This document shows, piece by piece, positions 21,179 to 34,180 of a stretch of 64,000 nt of DNA. Below the pieces are notes generated by a model. The model saw nothing but the letters and a program-made list of their open reading frames with translations, did not search any database and had not been told where the DNA came from. How positions within the stretch are numbered: the first letter of the stretch is position 1; the number at the start of each line of letters is the position of its first letter. Origin of the DNA: Rotaria macrura (taxonomy: Eukaryota > Rotifera > Eurotatoria > Philodinida > Philodinidae); the NCBI GenBank assembly GCA_900239685.1, contig OENT01000726.1, positions 1-64,000 on the forward strand, in the 5' to 3' direction. The position numbers and the translations under genes are program-made.

Positions 21179-23626
21179 TCAATGATAAAGATTTCTTGTT
21201 AATTTTGTTCTTTGAAGTTCCTGAGTACGACACTCTCGTCTTGCTACTGGTGTTTCACCGAATTTTATTAATTGATGTTGCATTTCAGCGTCTGTTTGAC
21301 TCAATGAACTAACTATGTAATAAACCACTGGAGCTTGTCGGATCTATTCATTGAAAACAAACGCAAATAAACATTCTTATTTAAATAGAGTTCAATTTTT
21401 TTAGTTTAATTTTTAGTACTGATCAAGTAATACTTTGTAATATTGGCGGTAAAACTGAACGGTTTTCTGGCGGACGATTTTGACCCATTGATCTACATGA
21501 AAAATTTTTACAGTATTGAAAATAAAACTAGTGAAATAATTCAACATAATCAAAGCAAGCAAGTTTTTTTTGTGAGGAGCAACGAAATATCGTAAAATAT
21601 CAATGATCATCTATTTGATACATCGGCACAATTAACTAGGGCGGCAAAAGATAAAGACGTCGAAGAGATAATTCACTGTTTATGTACATTAATTGTCATC
21701 ATTTTATTGTTATCAACGAAAGAGAATAGACAAGAAAACTGCTTACTGTCCGACAGATAAACTTCTTCCGCCTGCTGATGATCAACCATCGGTTCGTTTT
21801 GCTGTTGTTGTTGCAGGTTTCCAATATTATATAATGTTTCCATAGGTGGTGTTGACATTGCCATTGAGTTTTCACTCATATTAGTTGCTGCTAGACAATC
21901 ACGGACGGGTATTTTTATGTTGAATTCAATCGTTTACCATGCAAAATTTCACGTAGTACAGCTCGTAATCTCACGATCTAAATCAATATAAGAAGATCCA
22001 TAAATTATTAAAAAATTGTTTTGTCTTCAAATGTAGAATGAAATGTATCTTTTTAAAAACAATTAAAAAAGATATTTGTGCAATATCTGTAAGATCAAAA
22101 GGTGAATACCATATATCTACTGTTGCGAATTACAAAGACATACTACTTTATTCTATCAATATTTGGATACGATTCTTTACCATTCTTGTAGTGGATTATC
22201 CAGACATTGTATAAGAAAGTACTTCATCTAATAAATTCAGATGTAATTCGAATTTAATCTCTGAACGTTGATTAACGTTGTCGATGGTTCCAACTTACCG
22301 GTATATGTAATCTACGATGTTTTCTACTAACTAAGTGTCTATTATCTTCTATAATATTATACGAAGTTCTATGTCTATATCACAACGATCCTTTTTGGAT
22401 ATTGATTCATAAAAGAAGAGGTTTTATTGCAAAAACGAAAAAAACATTCATAAATTACTTCGATTAAGTGTTGACGCTGTTTATCATTTGAAAGTTGAAG
22501 TGAATGTTGATACCCAGCATCATCCATGTGCGTCCCTTCTGGTTTTTCACTTTTGTTCTGGTTATGATCGACGGCGACTGTGTTGGCATCGGATGGTTTA
22601 CTTAAAAAAAGGAAAAGAAAAAGAAACATTATTTACATACAAACCATTTTAGATGTTAATTTTATTTGTCTCGAAATACTTTGGATCTGTTAATAGAACT
22701 GATACAGCAGATGCAGATGCGTGTTATATTTCAACGACGAACCTTTTATTTAATTCATCAAAGGTTCGCATTAAATATTCATTTTTTGTTGCGTTTCAAT
22801 TAATCCTGTTTGAAGTTCATTCATTTTTTGTTCGCAGCGAAGATGTTGCACTTCTTGTAGACGTTTTTCTGATAAAATTAAATAGATCATATTAAATCAA
22901 TTAAAGATACACGCCGAAAAAAAACAATCGAGTGCAAAAATTAGTGAGGAGAGAAATATTTGCAGTGCAACTGCAAACAAATCCGATTTATCATACCATC
23001 AGAGTCTATTATAATCGATTCTACAATTGAAAAGAATTCTTTTTTGAAAATCTCGATCGTGAACATAGTTAAATTAAAGCAGAGACTTTGTTTTTACTTG
23101 CTTTCATTGATACCAAGGATCGGTTCAGTGTGTGGAAGATCAGCTAGCAGTTGAAAGCTTGATACAATTTCAGTTTTACGTTGTTTGCCTCCTGATGTCG
23201 ATGGTGGAAGAATGTCGATCATACGAAGGTGAAGATCTACGTATATAAAACGTCTTATTATTATTATTCATAAAATTTTGCTTATCAGAATCAACCTCGA
23301 TTTTCTTGTTGAAATCGAGTTATTTTCTTGTGTAAATCTATCAGCGTTATTTCATATTTTTTTTTTGGACATATTGAAGATTTCACTCAAGTAATTCAGC
23401 ATGTGAAAGAGAATCCACGATTGGTTTTGGTGACGTTGAAGTTATTTTTACCTCATCACATGTGGGCAATAGTGCTTAGGTTTTTTGAATAGCAATACGA
23501 TACTCAACGGGAGCTGGTACATGACGTGATGTTGGTTTAGACATTTCACCATTACTCTCACCAGGTAACTAATGTATGGTGATGTAGAGCGGAGGCACGC
23601 TCATCGACAAGTGATTGTCGAATCAT
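21179..23626 (-). pseudogene. Multi-exon coiled-coil gene, probably degenerate
   Basis: Several protein-like, splice-bounded segments lie in order on the minus strand: MIRQSLVDERASALHHH (from 23626); SKPTSRHVPAPVEYRIAIQK (about 23541-23482); EITLIDLHKKITRFQQEN (about 23355-23295); MIDILPPSTSGGKQRK and QLLADLPHTEPILG (about 23235-23110); EKRLQEVQHLRCEQKMNELQ (about 22875-22795). Then come an exon from 22584 ending LSNDKQRQHLIE, one at about 21895-21755 starting MSENSMAMSTPP, and VVYYIVSSLSQTDAEMQHQL (about 21340-21270). Some have good donors and acceptors. Others are broken by stops or frame shifts (after IAIQK; near an A-rich run at about 23360). I do not recognise the family. Heptad-like regions suggest a cytoskeletal or adaptor protein. 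Assembly errors in homopolymers could mimic decay. Confidence 0.45.
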
Positions 23627-23786
23627 CTAATAAAATATCATTAACATACCAACAAGATAAACTTAAGTCGAAGAGTAAACAAATTGAGTGTAATGTAAAT
23701 TAATTGACAGAACAATCATAAGCTGTAAAACATTGCATGGAAATCGTAGAGAATATGTGTAGAAGTCCTGCAGTGATCGGTGGGCT

Positions 23787-23798
23787 GGGGGGGGGGGG
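23787..23798. repeat. G12 homopolymer
   Basis: Twelve consecutive G in an otherwise AT-rich region, prone to sequencing and assembly error. Confidence 0.8.
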
Positions 23799-24389
23799 TA
23801 TGAAAAAGAAGGATTTCGCGAATGAATTAAAAAAGAAGAAGAATTATTCCGAAATTTACTTTAGAGTCGCTTAGAACAACCTAAAACTACCCTAACCTGC
23901 TCTTAACCTACAGGATAGGTTTCAGGTAGAAAGTTCATAAGTTAGAGCAGATTTCGAGTATAGACAGCTTAGGTTATGGTAAGATTACGAAGAAATAGAG
24001 GTAATATTAAGGATGAGTTCACTTAGATAAAAGTTTTAATGAGCTTAACTTAATATAGATTTTTTTCAAAAGCAGACCAAATTTAAGCTGTGATGTTGTT
24101 AATGATATTTTATTTTTTAAGAAATTTTCAAACTACCTAAAAGTTTTGCATTTGATTCTCGTTGCAAGTCAATAAAAAAATTCTGAAAAAAAATTGAAGA
24201 AAAACTTCATGCTAACTTTTCCTTGAGCTTGAAACTTTAATGGTATCGTAGGGTTTAAAATGAAAACACCCTGTGATAGGATAGGGTACGGACGAAAAAT
24301 CAAGATTAGAGTAAACCCCTTCCCGGAATAAAAGGCCATGGCTCTCTATTATGAAAATTTACATCGCTCCTTCGACAGTGGCCTACTAT

Positions 24390-25218
24390 TACCGGGTGAT
24401 CCAAAAGTTTTGCAACATTCTTTGTTTTGCGAATATTTCTGCACAGACAAACGATATAATCTTGATTCTTTTTNNNNNNNNNNNNNNNNNNNNNNNNNNN
24501 NNNNNNNNNNNNNNNNNNNNNNNNNNNNNNNNNNNNNNNNNNNNNNNNNNNNNNNNNNNNNNNNNNNNNNNNNNNNNNNNNNNNNNNNNNNNNNNNNNNN
24601 NNNNNNNNNNNNNNNNNNNNNNNNNNNNNNNNNNNNNNNNNNNNNNNNNNNNNNNNNNNNNNNNNNNNNNNNNNNNNNNNNNNNNNNNNNNNNNNNNNNN
24701 NNNNNNNNNNNNNNNNNNNNNNNNNNNNNNNNNNNNNNNNNNNNNNNNNNNNNNNNNNNNNNNNNNNNNNNNNNNNNNNNNNNNNNNNNNNNNNNNNNNN
24801 NNNNNNNNNNNNNNNNNNNNNNNNNNNNNNNNNNNNNNNNNNNNNNNNNNNNNNNNNNNNNNNNNNNNNNNNNNNNNNNNNNNNNNNNNNNNNNNNNNNN
24901 NNNNNNNNNNNNNNNNNNNNNNNNNNNNNNNNNNNNNNNNNNNNNNNNNNNNNNNNNNNNNNNNNNNNNNNNNNNNNNNNNNNNNNNNNNNNNNNNNNNN
25001 NNNNNNNNNNNNNNNNNNNNNNNNNNNNNNNNNNNNNNNNNNNNNNNNNNNNNNNNNNNNNNNNNNNNNNNNNNNNNNNNNNNNNNNNNNNNNNNNNNNN
25101 NNNNNNNNNNNNNNNNNNNNNNNNNNNNNNNNNNAAAAAGAATCAAGATTATATCGTTTGTCTGTGCAGAAATATTCGCAAAACAAAGAATGTTGCAAAA
25201 CTTTTGGATCACCCGGTA
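24390..25218. mobile_element. Element with perfect 82-base inverted repeats around an assembly gap
   Basis: Bases 24392-24473 and 25135-25216 are exact inverse copies, starting CCGGGTGATCCAAAAGT and running to the gap on each side. TA lies immediately outside both ends (24390-24391 and 25217-25218), as expected of Tc1/mariner insertions. The 661 N between them hide the interior, so it could carry a transposase or be a simple palindrome that assembly could not resolve. Open frames drawn through the N are meaningless. Confidence 0.7.
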
Positions 25219-26892
25219 TGGGTTATGTTTTTGCTAGGATTTACCAAGAAAGTTAAGGGTTTTTAAAAAACATTTTCCCATGAAAACAGACACTTTTAGC
25301 AGTCAAATATTGGAAAATCAGGTTTTTTACTTGGAAAAAGTTCATTTTTTTCACAAAACCTTGATTTTTTTACAAAAAAAAACAAATTTTCTACTGAAAA
25401 ACCAGGTTTTTTAGTGCTAAAACCTGAAAATCCACTGGATCTCTGAAAAAGCTTCTGAAGATCACATGATCTTCTATTCGGTCTTCTGAAATTTTTCTTG
25501 AGGGTGACCTTGTAATGAAGGTGGGCTTCTAATTTGGGGTGGCCTTTATTCTAGGGGGGAGGTTAGTACACGGTTATAAAGTCTATAGATTAGGATGGGA
25601 CTAGATTATGAAGTTATTTAGTAGGGCAGGATTAGACTACAGAAAATGCGTAATCTGCAAGACTCTAATTTAATGTCCTACAATAAAAATAAAGATAAAT
25701 CAGGTAAAGATCGAGCCCAACCTGCACGAACATAATTCAGTTTTAGATTGTAGCTTCGCCCTTAGTAAAAGCAGCCGATGAATCTAATAATAATACATAA
25801 AAGAAACTCAAACTAATTCAAGTATACAATGGCTTTGTCTCTAGTACTTTTGAGAGATGATTTTTGGTATCAACACAGCATCAGTAGTGTATATTGTTGC
25901 TGTTCTCTTACCAAATGAGAAAAGATCGTTCTGCAGCAAGTTTGATGGAATTAGTGCCGATTTCAGAAGGTTGTTGTTTAATTTGACTTCTGTGAGTCAA
26001 AAGTTTCGTGCTCTCACTAGTAGAACGTGGGAAAACAATTTTGGCTAAATTTAATCGAATTGCTCTGCAACAAAATCGAAATTATTAATAGATTGATAAT
26101 CTCGATTTTACTGCAAAATAATTTATTTTAATCAGCGAATTTTACAAGAGGTAAGTAACAATATTAAGTAATGTTCAAGTCATGATTCATAAGAATCAAA
26201 ATTATCGATCGATTATAATTTTGACTTTTTCCAGAATAAATGGATTGAAATCATCGAAAATTTTTCACTGGGACAGATACTTATACAGGAAAGAAAACAA
26301 TAAGACATGAAACAGATACTATTGATCATAGAATGAGAGAGTACGCATATTAACGAGAGTAACGCAAAAGATGTAATGCTGAATCAAAGAGAAATAGGAC
26401 GATCCTTTTCGTAAAATGTTTTTTGAAAACTCTCAGACCAAACTACTTTTAACATAGGGCGACTTAATTCACCAATAAATGACAATTGTTTTTCATTACA
26501 TACCTATGTAATTCAATTAGACTCTTCGTCGAGTGTAGATGAAAGTGTATGCTTCATAAAAGCAGTAGAAAATATTCGGTGCTAGGAAAAATCATGGGGG
26601 GCATTTCGCTGCAAGGACTACTCGTGGCAAGACAATTTGTTGCAATGATATAATCCATCCATTGTTTAAATATGTTTTTAACAATCCAGTGACTTGGTTA
26701 ATTTACTTTGAAACGTGTACTAAAATAATTATTAAAAAAAATCATTGAAAAAAATGATATAGACTTACCATCGATTTTAGATCTTAACGTATGTTACTAT
26801 ATAGCATCGTACTAAAAACAGGATCGAATCCCTTTACTGTTCCATCATTAATGCCAACACAACGTAAAGAACGTTCGGCCACTAGGCATTGC
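25219..26892. other. No gene seen; A/T-run repeats at 25260-25420
   Basis: Irregular repeats of AAAACCAGGTTTTTT-like words follow the element. At about 26066-26120 a weak inverted repeat (GCAACAAAATCGA facing TCGATTTTACTGC) resembles the one at 45660-45850. No gene is supported. Confidence 0.4.
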
Positions 26893-26986
26893 AAAAAATA
26901 TTTGTGAGATTGTACGAATTATCTTCTCAAAGTGACTATGAAATCGTTACTCGACAGGCAAATTGTGATCCGTTTGTTTACGTCAA
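26893..26986 (+). CDS. Possible orphan exon
   Basis: A frame reading LQKIFVRLYELSSQ followed by SDYEIVTRQANCDPFVYVK ends exactly at a good donor (AAG then GTAAAG, 26986). Composition is protein-like. I could not assign a family or a reliable acceptor; it may belong to the same lost gene as the frame at 27530-27733. Confidence 0.3.
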
Positions 26987-27529
26987 GGTAAAGTTAAGAA
27001 TATACGTTCATATGTACTATATACAATATCGAATTAAGCTGTGTCAACGGAGTTTGGACTAATGTGTAAAATTGATCAGAAATTCCAAATATCTACAAGG
27101 TCTCAGAGATGTTTTGAAAATACAACCTAAGGATATCACCAATCAAAGGAATCCAATTAGGAAAATATTAATGAAAAATGGGCACAAAAAGATGATGCAC
27201 TTTGGAAGCTTATAATTTTGGAAAATTTGTAAATTCATAGATTCGCAAATAAAGAATGAATAATAAATCTACGTTCTAGAGCAGCGATTGTTTTATTATG
27301 TATTCTTTCTAGCATATGAATAAAATATCTGCGAAGTGTCTTATGTTCGCTGTGCAGAATTATACGGTCTTCTTGTATAACGAGGAAAAAAAGTAGGAAT
27401 TTTGTTCAAAAGAAGGATGAAGAAGGACGCTCCTTAAAAAAAGCAAATAAGAAGGACCACTTAGTGGCCTGAACTTCTAATAAACACTAAAATCCTATGA
27501 ATAAGACCATATAATTAATTTTCGCTTGA

Positions 27530-27733
27530 ATGTACACGACATCAGTGTTGGCTGGCGACAACTATATGAAACTTAATAGCTTCATTCCTATTGTTGATTG
27601 GCTTGCTCGTATAATAGAAGGACAAGAAAGAAAGAAAGAAATTACATTCGAATCACTCACTAGACATTTATACAATGCACAATTAGCTTTTCAACACTTA
27701 AATCATGTTGAAATCAGAAGTAACTCTTGTTAG
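27530..27733 (+). CDS. Unrecognised ORF overlapping the CWC22 start
   Basis: A 67-codon frame (FIPIVDWLARIIEGQERKK, then FESLTRHLYNAQLAF) with convincing protein character. It runs 29 bases past the CWC22 ATG in another frame and stops at 27733. It may be the last exon of an upstream gene (an AG at about 27543 could be its acceptor), an upstream ORF in the CWC22 leader, or a remnant. The family is not recognised. Confidence 0.35.
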   Translation: MYTTSVLAGDNYMKLNSFIPIVDWLARIIEGQERKKEITFESLTRHLYNAQLAFQHLNHVEIRSNSC

Positions 27734-30700
27734 TGCTCCATCGAATTCCTCAAGCCGTCGTTCATCGTCGGATTCTCCTCCGTATGTAAATTCATCGAAA
27801 CGATCTCGCCGAAGTCCAACACCATCGCCATCTGAATCAAATGATGACGAAGAAGGTGAAGTGCGATCAAAGAACACTTCGAATGCTGCTCCTAAGCAAG
27901 CAACACCTGCAGCACCTCCACGCACTGGGGGTCTCTATATGCCACCAGCTAAACTTCGTCTTTTACAAGTAAGATCATGAAAAATCATCGTGATAGAGTA
28001 GCACGTCTTACTCATGTTTAGGCTTCTTTAACGGATAAATCAACACCGGAATATCAACGTATAGCATGGGAAGCATTAAAGAAAACTATTAATGGCCGTG
28101 TTAATAAAATCAATACATCAAATTTAGCATTAATCATTCGCGAATTATTCAAAGATAATGTTGTACGAGGTCGTGGTCTACTTGCGCGTGGTATTATTCA
28201 AGCACAGGCAGCATCACCATTTTACACATCTGTCTATGCTGCATTAGTATCCGTAATGAATACTAAATTTCCACAAATCGGTGAATTAATCGTTAAACGT
28301 CTTATATCATCATTTCGTCGTTCGTACAGCCGAAACGATAAAACTAATTGTTTAGCAACAACTAAATTTATTGCGCATCTCGTCAATCAAAATGTGGTAT
28401 GTATTTTATAAATTAAGACATAAGAAGCATTTGATCATTTGCACTATATTTTTGAATTTGTATCTAGTTACATGAAATCGTTGCCTTGCAAATACTTGTA
28501 CTATTACTTGAAAATTCATCTGACGATAGTGTTGAATTAGCTATCGGATTTTTAAAAGAATGTGGACAAAAGTTATCACAAGTTAGCCCACGTGGATTGG
28601 ATTCGGTATTTGCAACACTGAGAAATTTATTGCATGAATCATCGTTAGATAAACGTACACAATACATGATTGAAGTTTTATTTGCTGTACGAAAAGATCA
28701 ATTTAAAGCAAATCCAGCTATTCCAGATGGCCTTGACTTAGTTGATGAAAATGATCAATACACACATATGCTTACATTGGATGATGCATGTGAACCGGAA
28801 CCTATGCTTGGTAAGCATAAAGATTGAATAGATCGATTTTTGTTTCACATTTTTGTTCATCTGTTTAGATATATTCAAGCATGATACCGAATATGAAGAA
28901 AACGAAAAAAAATATAAAGAAATTCGCAAAACAATTCTTGATGAAAGTAGTGGTGATGAAGATGAATCAGATTCAGGTTCATCAGATAGTGAAGAAGACA
29001 ATGATGGAAAAAATAAAGATACTGATGAAGGTGAACAAGGAGTTGGACAAGCAGAAGGTATGTTGAATTCGTTCTGTTTAAGATTAGTTCATTATAAGAT
29101 GGGAGCAAAAGAAATATATCTACCTTCGTAATTGTGTACATATAGAACTCATCCATTCGCCATAGAAGCCTAAGATGATGTATTGACAACATGAGCTCAC
29201 CGAAGTAGATAAAGATGACGAATGTTTCAACTATGATCGAATTGTTACCTATTACACTTCTCACTATCGATATATTGAAGTCATAATCTTCTGATTTCAG
29301 TGAAAAAGAATTGCTCTAGATATTCAAGTTCGATGCATTAAGCATTATGAAAAATGCACTCTACATTGAATTGTTATGTTTTTGAGATGGAAGAAATTCT
29401 TTTTGAACTATGAGTAATTACGAAAGGTGATTACTTTCCTTTCTTGAAATACTAGTGATTCTTCATCGTACTGCTCTTCGATTTAAGTAAAATACAGACT
29501 TTTCTTTTCGAAAGTCCATTTAGTTTAGGACTAAATAATGAACTGTTTCTAAGAGTTTATATCTGTCTTGAAACATATTGTAAGTGTTTGGTCAATTATC
29601 TCAAAAGTTGTACGAACTTTTTTTTAGTTGGATAGCATTAACACATTGGTTCAATGTTTGTTGACGCTTACGTAATAGTATTTGTTTCTTTTTTAAATAT
29701 TCTTTGATTCATGTGAGCCGAAACTAGTTGAAATTATTCTTCGAGTACTAGAAGAAAATAGAACGACGTTCAACGACAAAATTTTACATATTAAAGTTTG
29801 AATGATTATTCGAGAAGAAGATTTTTTTCCTATGACAAGTTTGAAATAAATAATAACAAAGAGTTCTTACGAATCACACTCAATAATCACAAAGCTTTCA
29901 ATACAGTCTTGTTTTCTTTCGATCTTCTTTTACGAAATACGTTTTATGTTACGAATTACTTCAGATAAATAATTTCAAAGCTGTACATTGACACTGAGTT
30001 TGAATCTTTCGATGATTTCTAGTGTAGAGTTCGCCACGTTTCCGAAAAAAACTATTTCCTACGATTTGATCTCCTCAATGCGCATCAAATTGAGTATTTA
30101 GATTTTTCTCTCATGCATATATTACATGGCTGTCATAATTATGAGTTGCAAAACTACTAACCAGAATTTATTCCTATATTTAGAGATAGATCGTAAAACT
30201 GAAACTTGTCAAAATTTTCATGTCAGTTTTCTGTTTCGTTTTGTTTTTGAAAGAAAGTATTGCCTTATTTTTCGTTTTCAATAAAGTATTCCATGGTTGA
30301 AAGAAAAAATTTTGAATTTATTGACATTTTTCGATTAAATTTTGTCAATCAGATCTAAAACATTCTATTCTAAGTTGTGGTAAAAATAACGAAACATGAC
30401 CAGATATTCTCCTAGTTACATCAAGTAATTTTGAGATGAACTATTGAGATCTAAATTTTTTTCAATGATTCCAATCAGGTCATCATTTTTCGAGAAAATG
30501 AAGTACGGATGTAAAGTTTCTAGATATCATAAAATAATAGACGAGTCTTCAAAAAAACAAAAAGACTCATCAAAAACTCGTCAAAAACATAATTCTTGTT
30601 CTCATCAAGTTTTGTACGTCGAATAGGTGTTAGTTGAAAACATCTCAGTTCTTGAATCAATCGCAAGGTAGTGTTTTGTTCCCTCAATGAAGAAAATTTT

Positions 30701-32969
30701 AGATTCATATAAATCTTATTAGGAATTGAAATCCATTTACCAATTTAACCCATATATTGTTCTGTATCCATAAGACAACAATCATTGAAATCGGTAGTGA
30801 ACATCTCGAAAGATTCCTTCGTGCGTATCTTTATTTTTTTGGATTGATTAAATTCACACTGTTCGTTCAGCTGGAATCATTTGTTCGATTACAGCATTGT
30901 TGTTTATGAAGCTTTCACATCAACTTGATGTTTCTCCATTAGTCAATGAATTTGGACAATTTAAGAATTTTTTATTAGGCCCGGTTTTGATAGGGAAATT
31001 ATGGTGAGAAAAGAGAAATATTGAATGAATATTTGACTTTCTTGTAGCTCATGACCCAATCTTATTTCGAATTATTTTTATTGTAGCAAAACAGGAGGCC
31101 ATTATCGACCAGACGGAAACAAATTTGGTTACACTTCGTCGAACAATATATTTAACCATTCAATCAAGTATCGGCGCTGAAGAATGTGCACATAAATTAC
31201 TTAAAATGAATTTACGTCCTGGTCAAGAAGTATGTTATCTATCTTCTTTTTTTTTGAAACTATTCAATAACTGAAATTTACTCCAATAATTAGATGGAAT
31301 TATGTCAAATGATTCTTGATAGTTGTGCACAACAACGTACATACGAACGTTTCTTCGGTTTACTTGGTCAACGGTTTTGCTTATTAAAAAAAGAATATGT
31401 GGGATGTTTTGAAAAAGTTTTCCAAGACCAATACGAAATTGTTCATCGTTTGGAGAATGTTAAATTAAGAAATGTTGCCAAATTTTTTGCACACTTACTT
31501 TTTACAGATGCCATATCGTGGGGTGTATGTTACTTGTTTTGTAGTAAAACTTAGAGAAGTAATTTTGCCATGCTTTCTTTTTTATTTAGGTACTTCAGTG
31601 TATTCGTTTAACCGAAGAGGACACAACATCATCGTCACGTGTATACATTAAAAATCTATTTTTAGAATTAGCTGAATTTCTCGGTCTAACTAAACTCAAT
31701 AACCGGCTAACAGATCCGTATGTTATCAAATTTCGATTGAAAGATTTTAGTTTCTTTTTACTATGCTACTGGTTATTTTTGTTATTCTAGAACGTTAACC
31801 GAATATTTTTCTGGTCTTTTCCCTCGTGATAATCCAAAAAATACGAGATTTTCAATCAATTTTTTCACATCGATTGGTCTCGGTGGATTAACGTAAGTGG
31901 TAATATTCATCTAATGTCAATATTAACATTTACGCTTTCTATAGCGATGAATTACGTGAATTTTTACGAACAAACCCAACACCAACTGAACCTGTGCCAA
32001 TCGCTCCACCTATTCAAGCAGAAATTAAAGAAGAGGAAAATGACTATAAAGATCATGATCGCATGCAGGCACGACTTCATGAATTACAAAAGGAAGAACG
32101 AAAACCAAAAAAAACAAAAGGCAATGACAAGAAAAAGAAAATAAAAAAACGTACGATTAAGTTTCATTATGTTCTATTTCTATACTCGATGATTTCTCTT
32201 TTGTAAATTCGTAATTTATTTTCAACGATTTATATCTATCTATTTATGCGTAGTTCTCATCGTATCCGACAGCCAGATTTTTGTAGCTAAAATTAAGAGT
32301 TGCGTAAAATTTTTCTAAAACACTACTAGTATTATCTTTTAATTAAACAGATTGCCTTTTGAAATGTTTGCCAAAATTTAATTTCTCGTTTCCGAAACTC
32401 GAATAACAACTATCTTTTGACTTTTGAATGAGAATAGTCAGAGTTTACAGGTGAATCTGTCAGTTTTTAAACTTCTATATCTTCCTACAGAGAAATTAGT
32501 CAGTATTTGCTGAAAATTGAGCTATTAGTAAAAATGCTATTTTTTTGACATGATTAATCAGTGAAGTGGTAATAGCAGTCATACTTTCAGTATTGAGCAA
32601 GCTTGCGTTTTCAATGGAGTTTACCTTTGAGTCAAACTGAACTTACTACAACGGCTAATAGGTCAGTTTTTTAGTGGCAAAGGTTATATAATAAATAGAA
32701 AGTTCGTTATCTAGGAAGAGTCTGCACTTCGGAACTAATTTTCCTCTGCTCATCATTTGAAAGACATTTAATACATTCACGGTTAATATATAGGTTCGCC
32801 GTCTTCATCGTCAACTTCATCAGGATCATCAACAACATCATCATCGTCGTCTTCGTCTTCATCATCTACAGCAACTCCACCACCACGACCACGACCAACA
32901 CCTAAATCATCATCATCATCATCACGTGCTCATCGAGATCGACGCAATGATAACTATAAGCATCGTTAG
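27705..32969 (+). CDS. CWC22: Pre-mRNA-splicing factor CWC22 homologue
   Basis: CWC22 binds eIF4A3 and brings it to the spliceosome, allowing exon-junction-complex assembly, and is needed for splicing in the nucleus. The splice model has ten exons: 27705-27968, 28022-28396, 28468-28810, 28869-29057, 31087-31229, 31294-31524, 31590-31717, 31791-31892, 31945-32150, 32794-32969. These give 718 aa with all junctions in frame. The MIF4G domain is at about 95-290 ([15 protein letters not shown] just before it, [19 protein letters not shown] near its end). An acidic linker follows at about 350-390 ([18 protein letters not shown]). The MA3 domain is at about 395-515 ([33 protein letters not shown]), then [19 protein letters not shown]. 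The tail is Lys-, Ser- and Pro-rich and ends in [11 protein letters not shown]. An in-frame TAA just upstream fixes the start. Introns are 52-73 bases except 643 and 2,029. Confidence 0.94.
29058..31086 (+). other. Long CWC22 intron (2,029 bases)
   Basis: The donor GGTATGT follows codon phase 1 and the acceptor is TTGTAG. The joined codons (GCA after GTATGT removal) continue the conserved protein without gap. The intron is AT-rich; I found no conserved exon, RNA gene or inverted termini in it. Confidence 0.75.
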
Positions 32970-34180
32970 CGTCGCTAAATGACACTATGTTGCCACTAAC
33001 TTCTGAATAACGTTTCGTTTGTATTGTTCAGTGTGATCTTTCTTTCGTTTTTGTCTCTCTGTATATATATATATATATATACAGACATACATTTCCTTTT
33101 TTTCAGTCGTTTCGCTCACATATTATTCCTCTAATAGAATGACTGGTAAAGAAGTTTATCTTTTTCTTAAAGTCGTCCTGGTGCTTTTTCAAACAAGAAT
33201 TACAATGTATGAATGAAACATAACTTACACTTCAAAAGAATCCTTTTCCTTTATAATTATTTAGACCAAGATGAATGCAAGAATAACTTAACAACAGATC
33301 TCTCATTAATAGTATGATGCTTTTCAATGTTATATTGGTTCATCAAAAGGAACAAGAGATTTCTATAATATTTTACTTGAATAAAAAAAACGATGGTTGT
33401 TTAAAAATACAATGGACAGGAAATTTTTCTCAGTTGTTCAATGTTTTGATAATGCATCCTGAAATATCCAAACACATTCAATAGAATTAATCACTCATTT
33501 TTCATGTTGAGAGACTTTATGAAATTAGTAAATCGATGTGAAACTGTTTTTGATGTTGAATTCATTTTATTACCTTAGGGAAGAAGAATGTTAATTTGCT
33601 GAAAACATTTTGAGCTATTATATTTGACATATTTTTCTTTATCGCAGAAGTAAGAACTGGAAAAACAAAGTACTCAACCGTTCTCTCTCTATTAGAATAT
33701 GATTAACTAAATGTAATGACAGTACGAAGAAAATTCTAAACTCTTCACAGTAGTGCTATTGACTTTTATTTCTTGAATACTTCTTGAAAACATTATGGTA
33801 TTGAACTAAAAAATAAAGTATAAGCATGTCATCGGTAGGTGGTTGATGTGCTCTGAAGATTTCTTCCGAGTATAAAAGAGATTAAAAATAATTGATATAG
33901 CTTCATGCACTTTTCTCATACCACAATATAATTGTAAACACAAACAGCTCGTGATAATCGGCATAGTCAATATATCATTTAGTTTTCGACTACTAATGAA
34001 TGTCGTTCAACTACAATATATCGAAGGTAGTTTATCCTTGACTGTTAGTGCTTGAAATGTGGAGCATACACTTCCTGATAAGAATCAGCTTGCGTAAAAC
34101 AATAGGTAAACAAAAAAATCTTCTGATTAATTTCATATTTACTGTAGTAAAATAAAATACTTTCAATCATAAAAATACTT
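32970..34180. other. No gene seen; (TA)n at 33063-33081
   Basis: The 3' flank of CWC22. It contains a short TA microsatellite and AT-rich sequence. No coding or RNA feature is supported. Confidence 0.45.

Noticed and set aside
24338-25256. Four long open frames of 269-301 codons
   Set aside because: They run through 661 N; only inverted-repeat sequence is actually read, so no protein can be claimed.
28738-29264. Minus-strand frames opposite CWC22 exon 4
   Set aside because: They are antisense shadows of the acidic linker; splicing and conservation support the plus strand only.
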